NCBI GenBank assembly: GCA_963693285.1
Contig: OY848917.1
Location: 34,421,245 to 34,485,244 of the forward strand
Length of the DNA stretch: 64,000 bases
DNA from: Xestospongia muta
Lineage: Eukaryota > Porifera > Demospongiae > Haplosclerida > Petrosiidae
Direction of reading: 5' to 3'
Both the position numbers and the translations under genes were made by a program. The stretch's first letter is position 1. Each line of letters opens with the position of its first letter. Positions 15,680-31,800 of this stretch are shown in pieces. Below the pieces are notes generated by a model, which did no database searches, was not told the DNA's origin, and was given only the letters and a program-made list of their open reading frames with translations.

Positions 15680-18170
15680 TGCAAAAGCAAATACACATAG
15701 TTCCCATACAGTCCAAAACAATTATAGTACAGCCTCCTAAGCTTCTCATGCAAGGCATTAAAAACAATTAACGTCAATAAAAACAATAGGGTAAATACAA
15801 TAACAACATCCTATTCAAAACACTTAGAATTCATACTGTACTATATCACACTTACAAACTATTATATTTTAAACAACACATTCAGATGACAAGTAATCAC
15901 ACCAACATAAATGGAAAAACAAAACAATAGAGTACACTAAATAATAATAACACATTCAATATATGTGGAACTCATACTACATTATATCAAAATTACATCC
16001 TATTATATTGTAAAGGACACATTCAGATGACAAGTAAAAACAGCAACATAAATGTGAAAACAAAAACCAATACTCTAAACAAAATCACAACAAAACATTT
16101 AATATGCTCAGAATTCATACTAGGCTATAACTATAAAATGCTTAAAATATACCCAAAAAATAAACCTGGCAAGAAGATTCAACCATCAATGTCATATTAT
16201 AAGCAGCTAATGTTAACAAGATTCATTGCTGATATATGAATCAGCTGTTATAAAATGCACTTTAATTACATTTGTTGATCTTATAAGCACCAAATACAAA
16301 ATAGTCATTAAAACTGCAAAAGCAGACATGCAAAGTTACCATACAATCCAAAACAATTATAGTACAGCCTTCAAAGCTTCTCATGCAAGGCATTAAAAAC
16401 AATTAACGTCAATAAAAACAATAGGGTAAATACAATAACAACATCCTATTCAAAATATTTAGAAATCATACTATACTATATCACACTTACCGACTATTAT
16501 ATTTTAAACAACACATTCAGATGACAAGTAATCACACCAACATAAATGGAAAAACAAAACAATAGAGTAAACAAAATAATAACAACACATTCAATATACT
16601 TGGAATTCATACTACATTATATCAAAATTACATCCTATTATTTGTAAAGGAAACATTCAGATGACAAATAATAACAGAACATAAATGTGGCAACAAAAAC
16701 CAATACTCTAAACAAAATCACAACAACAGATTTCAATATGCTCAGAATTCATACTAGGCTATAGCTATAAAATGTTTTAAATATACCTAAAATAATAAAC
16801 CTGTCAAGAAGATTCAATTATTATTAGTGAGACACAATGTTGTATTATAAACAACCAGGGATAACAGGATTCATTGCTGATATACGATCAGCTGTTATTG
16901 AATGCACTTTAATGTCATTTAATGATCTCATAAGCACCAAATACAATATAATCAATAAATTTGCAAAAGTAGATACGTAGTTATCATACAATCCAAAACA
17001 ATTATAGTACAGCCTCCAAAGATTCTCATGCAAAGCATTAAAAACAATTAACGTCAATAAAAACAATAGGGTAAATACAATAACAACATCCTATTCAAAA
17101 CATTTAGAAATCATACTATACTATATCACACTTACCCGCTATTATATTTTAAACAACACATTCAGATGACAAGTAATCACACCAACATAAATGGAAAAAC
17201 AAAACAATAGAGTAAAAAAAATCACAATAACACATTCAATATACTTAGAATTCATACTACATTATATCAAAATTATATCCTATTATATTGTAAAGGGAAT
17301 ATTCAGATGACAAGTAAAAACAGCAACATAAATCTGGAAACAAAAACCAATACTCTAAACAAAATCACAACAACACATTCAATATGCTCAGAATTCATAC
17401 TAGGCTATAACTATAAAATGCTTCAAATATACCTAAATAATAAACCTGGCAAGAAGATTCAACCATCAATGTCATATTACAAACAGCTAAGATTAACAAG
17501 ATTCATTGCTGATATACAAATCAGCTGTTACAGAATGCACTTTAATGTCATTTGTAAATCTCATAAGCACCAAATACAAAATAGTCATTAAAACTGCAAA
17601 AGCAGACATGCAAAGTTACCATACAATCCAAAACAATTTAGTACAGCCTTCAAAGCTTCTCATGCAAGGAATTAAAAACAATTAACGTCAATAAAAACAA
17701 TAGGGTAAATACAATAATAACATCCTATTCAAAACACTTAGAATTCATACTGTACTATATCACACTTACCCGCTATTATATTTTAAACAACACATTCAGA
17801 TGACAAGTAATCACACCAACATAAATGGAAAAACAAAACAATAGAGTAAAAAAAATCACAATAACACATTCAATATACTTAGAATTCATACTACATTATA
17901 TCAAAATTATATCCTATTATATTGTAAAGGGAATATTCAGATGACAAGTAAAAACAGCAACATAAATCTGGAAACAAAAACCAATACTCTAAACAAAATC
18001 ACAACAACACATTCAATATGCTCAGAATTCATACTAGGCTATAACTATAAAATGCTTTAAATATACCTAAATAATAAACCTGGCAAGAAGATTCAACCAT
18101 CAATGTCATATTACAAACAGCTAAGATTAACAAGATTCATTGCTGATATACAAATTAGCTGTTACAGAAT
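15680..18170. repeat. Third copy of the 9.2-11.7 kb unit (offset 6,444 bp)
   Basis: Monomer starts 9583/16027, 10401/16845 and 10863/17307 and triplets 9412/15856 (TTT), 10047/16491 (TCG), 10692/17136 (CGG) and 11326/17770 (CGG) repeat at a constant 6,444-bp offset. A block of at least 2.4 kb was therefore copied with its triplets unchanged, so the triplets are normally inherited together with their monomers. Confidence 0.78.
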
Positions 18171-19439
18171 GCATTTTAATGTCATTTGTCGAACCCATAA
18201 GCACCAAATACAAAATAGTCATTAAAACTGCAAAAGCAGATACACATAGTTACCATACAAACCAAAACAATTATAATACAGCCTCCTAAGCTTCTCAAGC
18301 AAGGCATTAAAAACAATTAACGTCAATAAAAACAATAGGGTAAATACAATAACAACATCCTATTCAAAACACTTAGAATTCATACTATACTATATCACAC
18401 TTATCGACTATTATATTTTTAACAACATATTCAGATGACAAGTAATCACACCAACATAAATGGAAAAACAAAACAATAAAGTATACAAAATAACAACAAC
18501 ACTTTCAATATACTTGGAATTCATACTACATTATATCAAAATTACATCCTATTATATTGTAAAGGACATATTCAGATGACAAATAATAACAGCAACATAA
18601 ATGTGGAAACAAAAACCAATACTCTAAACAAAATCACAACTAAAGATTTCAATATACTCAGAATTCATACTAAGCTATAGCTATAAAATGCTTAAAATAT
18701 ACCTAAAAAATAAACCTGACAAAAAGATTCAAGCACCAATGTCATTTTTTAAACAGCTAAGGTTACCACGATTCATTGCTGATATACGAATCAACTGTTA
18801 TTGAATGCACTTTAATGTCATTTGTCAATCTCATAAGCACCAAATACAAAATAGTCATTAAAACTGCAAAAGTAGATACACATAGAAACCATACAATCCA
18901 AAACAATTATAGTACAGCCTTCAAAGATTCTTATGCAAGGCATTAAAAACAATTAACGTCAATAAAAACAATAGGGTAAATACAATAACAACATCCTATT
19001 CAAAACACTTAGAATTCATACTATACTATATCACACTTACCGGCTATTATATTTTTAACAACACATTCAGATGACAAGTAATCACACCAACATAAATGGA
19101 AAAACAAAACAATAGAGTAAACAAAATAATAACAACACATTCAATATACTTGGAATTCATACTACATTATATCAAAATTACATCCTATTATTTGTAAAGG
19201 AAACATTCAGATGACAAATAATAACAGAACATAAATGTGGTAACAAAAACCAATACTCTAAACAAAACCACAACAACAGATTTCAATATGCTCAGAATTC
19301 ATACTAGGTTATAGCTATAAAATGTTTTAAATATACCTAAAATAATAAACCTGCCAAGAAGATTCAAGTATTATTAGTGAAACACAATGTTGTATTATAA
19401 ACAACCAGGGATAACAGGATTCATTGCTGATATACGATC

Positions 19440-19520
19440 AGCTGTTATTGAATGGACTTTAATGTCATTTATTGATCTCATAAGCACCAAATACAATATA
19501 ATCAAATGACAAGTAAAAAC
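19440..19520. repeat. Truncated monomer junction
   Basis: A 645-bp-type monomer running through CACCAAATACAATATAATCA stops at about 19,504 and continues directly as the middle of a sub-repeat of the other type (ATGACAAGTAAAAACAGC, from 19,506). About 340 bp expected between these points are absent. The break falls at the short shared string ATCAA/TTCAA, consistent with microhomology or unequal exchange. The lost part includes one micro-exon site. Confidence 0.8.
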
Positions 19521-22500
19521 AGCAACATAAATGTGGCAACAAAAACCAATACTCTAAACAAAATCACAACAAAACATTCAATATGCTCAGTATTCATACT
19601 AGGCTATAACTATAAAATGCTTAAAATATACCCAAAAAATAAACCTGGCAAGAAGATTCAACCATCAATGTCATATTATAAACAGCTAAGGTTAACAAGA
19701 TTCATTGCTGATATACGAATCAGCTGTTATAGAATGCACTTTAATTACATTTGCTGATCTTATAAGCACCAAATACAAAATAGTCATTAAAACTGCAAAA
19801 GCAAATACACATAGTTCCCATACAGTCCAAAACAATTATAGTACAGCCTCCTAAGCTTCTCATGCAAGGCATTAAAAACAATTAACGTCAATAAAAACAA
19901 TAGGGTAAATACAATAACAACATCCTATTCAAAACACTTAGAATTCATACTATACTATATCACACTTACCAACTATTATATTTTAAACAACACATTCAGA
20001 TGACAAGTAATCACACCAACATAAATGGAAAAACAAAACAATAGAGTAAACAAAATAACAATAACACATTCAATATACTTAGAATTCATACTACATTATA
20101 TCAAAATTACATCCTATTATATTGTAAAGGGAATATTCAGATGACAAGTAATAACAGCAACATAAATCTGGAAACAAAAACCAATACTCTAAACAAAATC
20201 ACAACAACACATTCAATATGCTCAGAATTCATACTAGGCTATAGCTATAAAATGCTTAAAATATATCTAAATAATAAACCTGGCAAGAAGATTCAACCAT
20301 CAATGTCATATTACAAACAGCTAAGATTAACAAGATTCATTGCTGATATACGAATCAGTTGCTACAGAATGCATTTTAATGTCATTTGTCGAACCCATAA
20401 GCACCAAATACAAAATAGTCATTAAAACTGCAAAAGCAGATACACATAGTTACCATACAAACCAAAACAATTATAATACAGCCTCCTAAGCTTCTCAAGC
20501 AAGGCATTAAAAACAATTAACATCAATAAAAACAATAGGGTAAATACAATAACAACATCCTATTCAAAACACTTAGAATTCATACTATACTATATCACAC
20601 TTACCGGCTATTATATTTTAAACAACACATTCAGATGACAAGTAATCACACCAACATAAATGGAAAAACAAAACAATAGAGTAAACAAAATAATAACAAC
20701 ACATTCAATATACTTGGAATCCATACTACATTATATCAAAATTACATCCTATTATATTGTAAAGGACACATTCAGATGACAAATAATAACAGAACATAAA
20801 TGTGGCAACAAAAACCAATACTCTAAACAAAATCACAACAACAGATTTCAATATGCTCTAAATTCATACTAGGCTATAGCTATAAAATGTTTTAAATATA
20901 CCTAAAATAATAAACCTGCCAAGAAGATTCAAGTATTATTAGTGAAACACAATGTTGTATTATAAACAACCAGGGATAACAGGATTCATTGCTGATATAC
21001 GATCAGCTGTTATTGAATGCACTTTAATGTCATTTATTGATCTCATAAGCACCAAATACAATATAATCAATAAATTTGCAAAAGTAGATACGTAGTTATC
21101 ATACAATCCAAAACAATTATAGTACAGCCTCCAAAGATTCTCATGCAAAGCATTAAAAACAATTAACGTCAATAAAAACAATAGGGTAAATACAATAACA
21201 ACATCCTATTCAAAACATTTAGAAATCATACTATGCTATAGCTATAAAATGCTTAAAATATACCCAAAAAATAAACCTGGCAAGAAGATTCAACCATCAA
21301 TGTCATATTATAAACAGCTAAGGTTAACAAGATTCATTGCTGATATGTAATTCAGCTGTTATAGAATGCACTTTAAATACATTTGTTGATCTTATAAGCA
21401 CCAAATACAAAATAGTCATTAAAACCGCAAAAGCAGACATGCAAAGTTACCATACAATCAAAAACAATTTAGTACAGCCTTCAAGCTTCTCATGCAAGGC
21501 ATTAAAAACAATTAATGTCAATAAAAACAATAGGGTAAATACAATAACAACATCCTATTCAAAACACTTAGAATTCATACTGTACTATATCACACTTACC
21601 CACTATTATATTTTAAACAACACATTCAGATGACAAGTAATCACACCAACATAAATGGAAAAACAAAACAATAGAGTAAAAAAATCACAATAACACATTC
21701 AATATACTTAGAATTCATACTACATTATATCAAAATTATATCCTATTATATTGTAAAGGGAATATTCAGATGTCAAGTAAAAACAGCAACATAAATCTGG
21801 AAACAAAAACCAATACTCTAAACAAAATCACAACAAAACATTCAATATGCTCAGAATTCATACTAGGCTATAGCTATAAAATGCTTAAAATATACACAAA
21901 AAATAAACCTGGTAAGAAGATTCAACCATCAATGTCATATTATAAACAGCTAAGGTTAACAAGATTCATTGCTGATATATGAATCAGCTGTTATTGAATG
22001 CACTTTAATTACATTTGTTGATCTTATAAGCACCAAATACAAAATAGTCATTAAAACTGCAAAAGCAGACATGCAAAGTTACCATACAATCCAAAACAAT
22101 TTAGTACAGCCTTCAAAGCTTCTCATGCAAGGAATTAAAAACAATTAACGTCAATAAAAACAATAGGGTAAATACAATAATAACATCCTATTCAAAACAC
22201 TTAGAATTCATACTGTACTATATCACACTTACCCGCTATTATATTTTAAACAACACATTCAGATGACAAGTAATCACACCAACATAAATGGAAAAACAAA
22301 ACAATAGAGTAAAAAAATCACAATAACACATTCAATATACTTAGAATTCATACTACATTATATCAAAATTATATCCTATTATATTGTAAAGGGAATATTC
22401 AGATGTCAAGTAAAAACAGCAACATAAATCTGGAAACAAAAACCAATACTCTAAACAAAATCACAACAAAACATTCAATATGCTCAGAATTCATACTAGG

Positions 22501-22866
22501 CTATAGCTATAAAATGCTTAAAATATACCCAAAAAATAAACCTGGCAAGAAGATTCAACCATCAATGTCATATTATAAACAGCTAAGGTTAACAAGATTC
22601 ATTGCTGATATATGAATCAGCTGTTATAGAATGCACTTTAATTACATTTGTTGATCTTATAAGCACCAAATACAAAATAGTCATTAAAACTGCAAAAGCA
22701 GACACGCAAAGTTACCATACGATCCAAAACAATTATAGTACAGCCTCCTAAGCTTCTCATGCAAGGCATTAAAAACAATTAATGTCAATAAAAACAATAG
22801 GGTAAATACAATAACAACATCCTATTCAAAACACTTAGAATTCATACTATACTATATCACACTTAC

Positions 22867-25800
22867 CGGCTATTATATTTTAAACAACACATTCAGATGA
22901 CAAGTAATCACACCAACATAAATGGAAAAACAAAACAATAGAGTAAACAAAATAACAACAACACATTCAATATACTCGGAATTCATACTACATTATATCA
23001 AAATTACATCCTATTATTTGTAAAGGACACATTCAGATGACAAATAATAACAGAACATAAATGTGGCAACAAAAACCAATACTCTAAACAAAATCACAAC
23101 AACAGATTTCAATATGCTCAGAATTCATACTAGGCTATAGCTATAAAATGTTGTAAATATACCTAAAATAATAAACCTGCCAAGAAGATTCAAGTATTAT
23201 TAGTGACACAGAATGTTGTATTATAAACAACTAAGGTTAACAGGATTCATTGCTGATATACGATCAGCTGTTATTGAATGCACTTTAATGTCATTTATTG
23301 ATCTCATAAGCACCAAATACAATATAATCAATAAATTTGCAAAAGTAGATACATAGTTATCATACAATCCCAAACAATTATAGTACAGCCTCCAAAGATT
23401 CTCATGCAAAGCATTAAAAAAAATTAACGTCAATAAAAACAATAGGGTAAATACAATAACAACATCCTATTCAAAACACTTAGAATTCATACTATACTAT
23501 ATCACACTTACCAACTATTATATTTTAAACAACACATTCAGATGACAAGTAATCACACCAACATAAATGGAAAAACAAAACAATAGAGTACACTAAATAA
23601 TAATAACACATTCAATATATGTGGAACTCATACTACATTATATCAAAATTACATCCTATTATATTGTAAAGGACACATTCAGATGACAAGTAAAAACAGC
23701 AACATAAATGTGAAAACAAAAACCAATACTCTAAACAAAATCACAACAAAACATTTAATATGCTCAGAATTCATATTAGGCTATAACTATAAAATGCTTA
23801 AAATATACCCAAAAAATAAACCTGGCAAGAAGATTCAACCATCAATGTCATATTATAAACAGCTAAGGTTAACAAGATTCTTTGCTGATATATGAATCAG
23901 CTGTTATAGAATGCACTTTAATTACATATGTTGATCTTATAAGCACCAAATACAAAATAGTCATTAAAACTGCAAAAGCAGACACGCAAAGTTACCAAAC
24001 AATCCAAAACAATTATAGTACAGCCTTCAAAGCTTCTCATGCAAGGCATTAAAAACAATTAACGTCAATAAAAACAATAGGGTAAATACAATAACAACAT
24101 CCTATTCAAAACATTTAGAAATCATACTATACTATATCACACTTACCCGCTATTATATTTCAAACAACACATTCAGATGACAAGTAATCACACCAACATA
24201 AATGGAAAAACAAAACAATAGAGTACACTAAATAATAATAACACATTCAATATATGTGGAACTCATACTACATTATATCAAAATTACATCCTATTATATT
24301 GTAAAGGACACATTCAGATGACAAGTAAAAACAGCAACATAAATGTGAAAACAAAAACCAATACTCTAAACAAAATCACAACAAAACATTTAATATGCTC
24401 AGAATTCATACTAGGCTATAACTATAAAATGCTTAAAATATACCCAAAAAATAAACCTGGCAAGAAGATTCAACCATCAATGTCATATTATAAACAGCTA
24501 AGGTTAACAAGATTCTTTGCTGATATATGAATCAGCTGTTATAGAATGCACTTTAATTACATATGTTGATCTTATAAGCACCAAATACAAAATAGTCATT
24601 AAAACTGCAAAAGCAGACACGCAAAGTTACCATACAATCCAAAACAATTATAGTACAGCCTTCAAAGCTTCTCATGCAAGGCATTAAAAACAATTAACGT
24701 CAATAAAAACAATAGGGTAAATACAATAACAACATCCTATTCAAAACATTTAGAAATCATACTATACTATATCACACTTACCGACTATTATATTTTAAAC
24801 AACACATTCAGATGACAAGTAATCACACCAACATAAATGGAAAAACAAAACAATAGAGTAAACAAAATAATAACAACACATTCAATATACTTGGAATTCA
24901 TACTACATTATATCAAAATTACATCCTATTATTTGTAAAGGAAACATTCAGATGACAAATAATAACAGAACATAAATGTGGCAACAAAAACCAATACTCT
25001 AAACAAAATCACAACAACAGATTTCAATATGCTCAGAATTCATACTAGGCTATAGCTATAAAATGTTTTAAATATACCTAAAATAATAAACCTGTCAAGA
25101 AGATTCAAGTATTATTAGTGAAACACAATGTTGTATTATAAACAACCAGGGATAACAGGATTCATTGCTGATATACGATCAGCTGTTATTGAATGCACTT
25201 TAATGTCATTTATTGATCTCATAAGCACCAAATACAATAAAATCAATAAATTTGCAAAAGTAGATACGTAGTTATCATACAATCCAAAACAATTATAGTA
25301 CAGCCTCCAAAGATTCTCATGCAAAGCATTAAAAACAATTAACGTCAATAAAAACAATAGGGTAAATACAATAACAACATCCTATTCAAAACATTTAGAA
25401 ATCATACTATACTATATCACACTTACAAACTATTATATTTTAAACAACACATTCAGATGACAAGTAATCACACCAACATAAATGGAAAAACAAAACAATA
25501 GAGTACACAAAATAATAACAACACATTCAATATATGTGGAACTCATACTACATTATATAAAAATTACATCCTATTATATTGTAAAGGACACATTCAAATG
25601 ACAAGTAAAAACAGCAACATAAATGTGAAAACAAAAACCAATACTCTAAACAAAATCACAACAAAACATTCAATATGCTCAGAATTCATACTAGGCTATA
25701 GCTATAAAATGCTTAAAATATACACAAAAAATAAACCTGGCAAGAAGATTCTACCATCAATGTCATATTATAAACAGCTAAGGTTAACAAGATTCACTGC

Positions 25801-28800
25801 TGATATGTAAATCAGCTGTTATAGAATGCACTTTAAATACATTTGTTGATCTTATAAGCACCAACTACAAAATAGTCATTAAAACTGCAAAAGCAGACAT
25901 GCAAAGTTACCATACAATCCAAAACAATTTAGTACAGCCTTCAAAGCTTCTCATGCAAGGCATTAAAAACAATTAACGTCAATAAAAACAATAGGGTAAA
26001 TACAATAACAACATCCTATTCAAAACACTTAGAATTCATACTGTACTATATCACACTTACCTCCTATTATATTTCAAACAACACATTCAGATGAAAAGTA
26101 ATCACACCAACATAAATGGAAAAACAAAACAATAGAGTAAACAAAATAACAACAACACATTCAATATACTCGGAATTCATACTACATTATATCAAAATTA
26201 CATCCTTTTATATTGTAAAGGACACATTCAGATGACAAATAATAACAGAACATAAATGTGGCAACAAAAACCAATACTCTAAACAAAATCACAACAACAG
26301 ATTTCAATATGCTCAGAATTCATACTAGGCTATAGCTATAAAATGTTTTAAATATACCTAAAATAATAAACCTGCCAAGAAGATTCAAGTATTATTAGTG
26401 AAACACAGTGTTGTATTATAAACAACCAGGGATAACAGGATTCATTGCTGATATACGATCAGCTGTTATTGATGCACTTTAATGTCATTTATTGATCTCA
26501 TAAGCACCAAATACAATAAAATCAATAAATTTGCAAAAGTAGATACATAGTTATCATACAATCCAAAACAATTATAGTACAGCCTCCAAAGATTCTCATG
26601 CAAAGCATTTAAAACAATTAACGTCAATAAAAACAATAGGGTAAATACAATAACAACATCCTATTCAAAACACTTAGAATTCATACTATACTATATCACA
26701 CTTACAAACTATTATATTTTTAACAACACATTCAGATGACAAGTAATCACACCAACATAAATGGAAAAACAAAACAATAGAGTACACTAAATAATAATAA
26801 CACATTCAATATATGTGGAACTCATACTACATTATATCAAAATTACATCCTATTATATTGTAAAGGACATATTCAGATGACAAGTAAAAACAGCAACATA
26901 AATGTGAAAACAAAAACCAATACTCTAAACAAAATCACAACAAAACATTTAATATGCTCAGAATTCATACTAGGCTATAACTATAAAATGCTTAAAATAT
27001 ACCCAAAAAATAAACCTGGCAAGAAGATTCAACCATCAATGTCATATTATAAACAGCTAAGGTTAACAAGATTCATTGCTGATATATGAATCAGCTGTTA
27101 TAGAATGCACTTTAATTACATATGTTGATCTTATAAGCACCAAATACAAAATAGTCATTAAAACTGCAAAAGCAGACACGCAAAGTTACCATATAATCCA
27201 AAACAATTATAGTACAGCCTCCTAAGCTTCTCATGCAAGGCATTAAAAACAATTAACCTCAATAAAAACAATAGGGTAAATACAATAACAACATCCTATT
27301 CAAAACATTTAGAAATCATACTATACTATATCACACTTACCGACTATTATATTTTAAACAACACATTCAGATGACAAGTAATCACACCAACATAAATGGA
27401 AAAACAAAACAATAGAGTAAACAAAATAATAACAACACATTCAATATACTTGGAATTCATACTACATTATATCAAAATTACATCCTATTATTTGTAAAGG
27501 AAACATTCAGATGACAAATAATAACAGAACATAAATGTGGCAACAAAAACCAATACTCTAAACAAAATCACAACAACAGATTTCAATATGCTCAGAATTC
27601 ATACTAGGCTATAGCTATAAAATGTTTTAAATATACCTAAAATAATAAACCTGTCAAGAAGATTCAAGTATTATTAGTGACACACAATGTTGTATTATAA
27701 ACAACCAGGGATAACAGGATTCATTGCTGATATACGATCAGCTGTTATTGATGCACTTTAATGTCATTTATTGATCTCATAAGCACCAAATACAATATAA
27801 TCAATAAATTTGCAAAAGTAGATACGTAGTTATCATACAATCCAAAACAATTATAGTACAGCCTCCAAAGATTCTCATGCAAAGCATTAAAAACAATTAA
27901 CGTCAATAAAAACAATAGGGTAAATACAATAACAACATCCTATTCAAAACATTTAGAAATCATACTATACTATATCACACTTACAAACTATTATATTTTA
28001 AACAACACATTCAGATGACAAGTAATCACACCAACATAAATGGAAAAACAAAACAATAGAGTACACAAAATAATAACAACACATTCAATATACGTGGAAC
28101 TCATACTACATTATATCAAAATTACATCCTATTATATTGTAAAGGACACATTCAAATGACAAGTAAAAACAGCAACATAAATGTGAAAACAAAAACCAAT
28201 ACTCTAAACAAAATCACAACAAAACATTCAATATGCTCAGAATTCATACTAGGCTATAGCTATAAAATGCTTAAAATATACCCAAAAAATAAACCTGGCA
28301 AGAAGATTCAACCATCAATGTCATATTATAAACAGCTAAGGTTAACAAGTTCACTGCTGATATGTAAATCAGCTGTTATAGAATGCACTTTAAATACATT
28401 TGTTGATCTTATAAGCACCAAATACAAAATAGTCATTAAAACTGCAAAAGCAGACATGCAAAGTTACCATACAATCCAAAACAATTTAGTACAGCCTTCA
28501 AAGCTTCTCATGCAAGGCATTAAAAACAATTAACGTCAATAAAAACAATAGGGTAAATACAATAACAACATCCTATTCAAAACACTTAGAATTCATACTG
28601 TACTATATCACACTTACCCGCTATTATATTTTAAACAACACATTCAGATGACAAGTAATCACACCAACATAAATGGAAAAACAAAACAATAGAGTAAAAA
28701 AAATCACAATAACACATTCAATATACTTAGAATTCATACTACATTATATCAAAATTATATCCTATTATATTGTAAAGGGAATATTCAGATGACAAGTAAA

Positions 28801-31800
28801 AACAGCAACATAAATCTCGAAACAAAAACCAATACTCTAAACAAAATCACAACAACACATTCAATATGATCAGAATTCATACTAGGCTATAACTATAAAA
28901 TGCTTCAAATATACCTAAATAATAAACCTGGCAAGAAGATTCAACCATCAATGTCATATTACAAACAGCTAAGATTAACAAGATTCATTGCTGATATACA
29001 AATCAGCTGTTACAGAATGCACTTTAATGTCATTTGTAAATCTCATAAGCACCAAATACAAAAAAGTCATTAAAACTGCAAAAGCAAATACACATAGTTC
29101 CCATACAGTCCAAAACAATTATAGTACAGCCTCCTAAGCTTCTCATGCAAGGCATTAAAAACAATTAACGTCAATAAAAACAATAGGGTAAATACAATAA
29201 CAACATCCTATTCAAAACACTTAGAATTCATACTGTACTATATCACACTTACCCGCTATTATATTTTAAACAACACATTCAGATGACAAGTAATCACACC
29301 AACATAAATGGAAAAACAAAACAATAGAGTAAACAAAATAACAATAACACATTCAATATACTTAGAATTCATACTACATTATATCAAAATTACATCCTAT
29401 TATATTGTAAAGGGAATATTCAGATGACAAGTAATAACAGCAACATAAATCTGGAAACAAAAACCAATACTCTAAACAAAATCACAACAACACATTCAAT
29501 ATGCTCAGAATTCATACTAGGCTATAGCTATAAAATGCTTAAAATATATCTAAATAATAAACCTGGCAAGAAGATTCAATCATCAATGTCATATTACAAA
29601 CAGCTAAGATTAACAAGATTCATTGCTGATATACGAATCAGTTGCTACAGAATGCATTTTAATGTCATTTGTCGAACCCATAAGCACCAAATACAAAATA
29701 GTCATTAAAACTGCAAAAGCAGATACACATAGTTACCATACAAACCAAAACAATTATAATACAGCCTCCTAAGCTTCTCAAGCAAGGCATTAAAAACAAT
29801 TAACGTCAATAAAAACAATAGGGTAAATACAATAACAACATCCTATTCAAAACATTTAGAAATCATACTATACTATATCACACTTACAAACTATTATATT
29901 TTAAACAACACATTCAGATGACAAGTAATCACACCAACATAAATGGAAAAACAAAACAATAGAGTACACAAAATAATAACAACACATTCAATATACGTGG
30001 AACTCATACTACATTATATCAAAATTACATCCTATTATATTGTAAAGGACACATTCAAATGACAAGTAAAAACAGCAACATAAATGTGAAAACAAAAACC
30101 AATACTCTAAACAAAATCACAACAAAACATTCAATATGCTCAGAATTCATACTAGGCTATAGCTATAAAATGCTTAAAATATACCCAAAAAATAAACCTG
30201 GCAAGAAGATTCAACCATCAATGTCATATCATAAACAGCTAAGGTTAACAAGATTCACTGCTGATATGTAAATCAGCTGTTATAGAATGCACTTTAAATA
30301 CATTTGTTGATCTTATAAGCACCAAATACAAAATAGTCATTAAAACTGCAAAAGCAGACATGCAAAGTTACCATACAATCCAAAACAATTTAGTACAGCC
30401 TTCAAAGCTTCTCATGCAAGGCATTAAAAACAATTAACGTCAATAAAAACAATAGGGTAAATACAATAACAACATCCTATTCAAAACACTTAGAATTCAT
30501 ACTGTACTATATCACACTTACCCGCTATTATATTTTAAACAACACATTCAGATGACAAGTAATCACACCAACATAAATGGAAAAACAAAACAATAGAGTA
30601 AAAAAAATCACAATAACACATTCAATATACTTAGAATTCATACTACATTATATCAAAATTATATCCTATTATATTGTAAAGGGAATATTCAGATGACAAG
30701 TAAAAACAGCAACATAAATCTGGAAACAAAAACCAATACTCTAAACAAAATCACAACAACACATTCAATATGATCAGAATTCATACTAGGCTATAACTAT
30801 AAAATGCTTCAAATATACCTAAATAATAAACCTGGCAAGAAGATTCAACCATCAATGTCATATTACAAACAGCTAAGATTAACAAGATTCATTGCTGATA
30901 TACAAATCAGCTGTTACAGAATGCACTTTAATGTCATTTGTAAATCTCATAAGCACCAAATACAAAAAAGTCATTAAAACTGCAAAAGCAAATACACATA
31001 GTTCCCATACAGTCCAAAACAATTATAGTACAGCCTCCTAAGCTTCTCATGCAAGGCATTAAAAACAATTAACGTCAATAAAAACAATAGGGTAAATACA
31101 ATAACAACATCCTATTCAAAACACTTACAATTCATACTGTACTATATCACACTTACCCACTATTATATTTTAAACAACACATTCAGATGACAAGTAATCA
31201 CACCAACATAAATGGAAAAACAAAAGAATAGAGTAAACAAAATAACAATAACACATTCAATATACTTAGAATTCATACTACATTATATCAAAATTACATC
31301 CTATTATATTGTAAAGGACATATTCAGATGACAAATAATAACAGCAACATAAATGTGGAAACAAAAACCAATACTCTAAACAAAATCACAACTAAAGATT
31401 TCAATATACTCAGAATTCATACTAAGCTATAGCTATAAAATGCTTAAAATATACCTAAAAAATAAACCTGACAAAAAGATTCAAGCACCAATGTCATTTT
31501 TTAAACAGCTAAGGTTACCACGATTCATTGCTGATATACGAATCAACTGTTATTGAATGCACTTTAATGTCATTTGTCAATCTCATAAGCACCAAATACA
31601 AAATAGTCATTAAAACTGCAAAAGTAGATACACATAGAAACCATACAATCCAAAACAATTATAGTACAGCCTTCAAAGATTCTTATGCAAGGCATTAAAA
31701 ACAATTAACGTCAATAAAAACAATAAGGTAAATACAATAACAACATCCTATTCAAAACACTTAGAATTCATACTATACTATATCACACTTACCGGCTATT

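Larger units (their letters stand above)
12596..22235 (-). other. Candidate single-codon micro-exons, group 3 (14 sites, one with a broken donor)
   Basis: Plus-strand start and minus-strand codon: 12596 CCG, 13592 TGG, 14226 CCG, 15222 TGG, 15856 TTT, 16491 TCG, 17136 CGG, 17770 CGG, 18405 TCG, 19041 CCG, 19970 TTG, 20605 CCG, 21600 TGG, 22233 CGG. At 18405 the donor is ATAAG instead of GTAAG, so this copy is probably inactive. Three gaps of about 996 bp (before 13592, 15222 and 21600) mark monomers that lost their site through deletion of two sub-repeats. The 929-bp gap before 19970 marks a truncated monomer. Confidence 0.6.
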
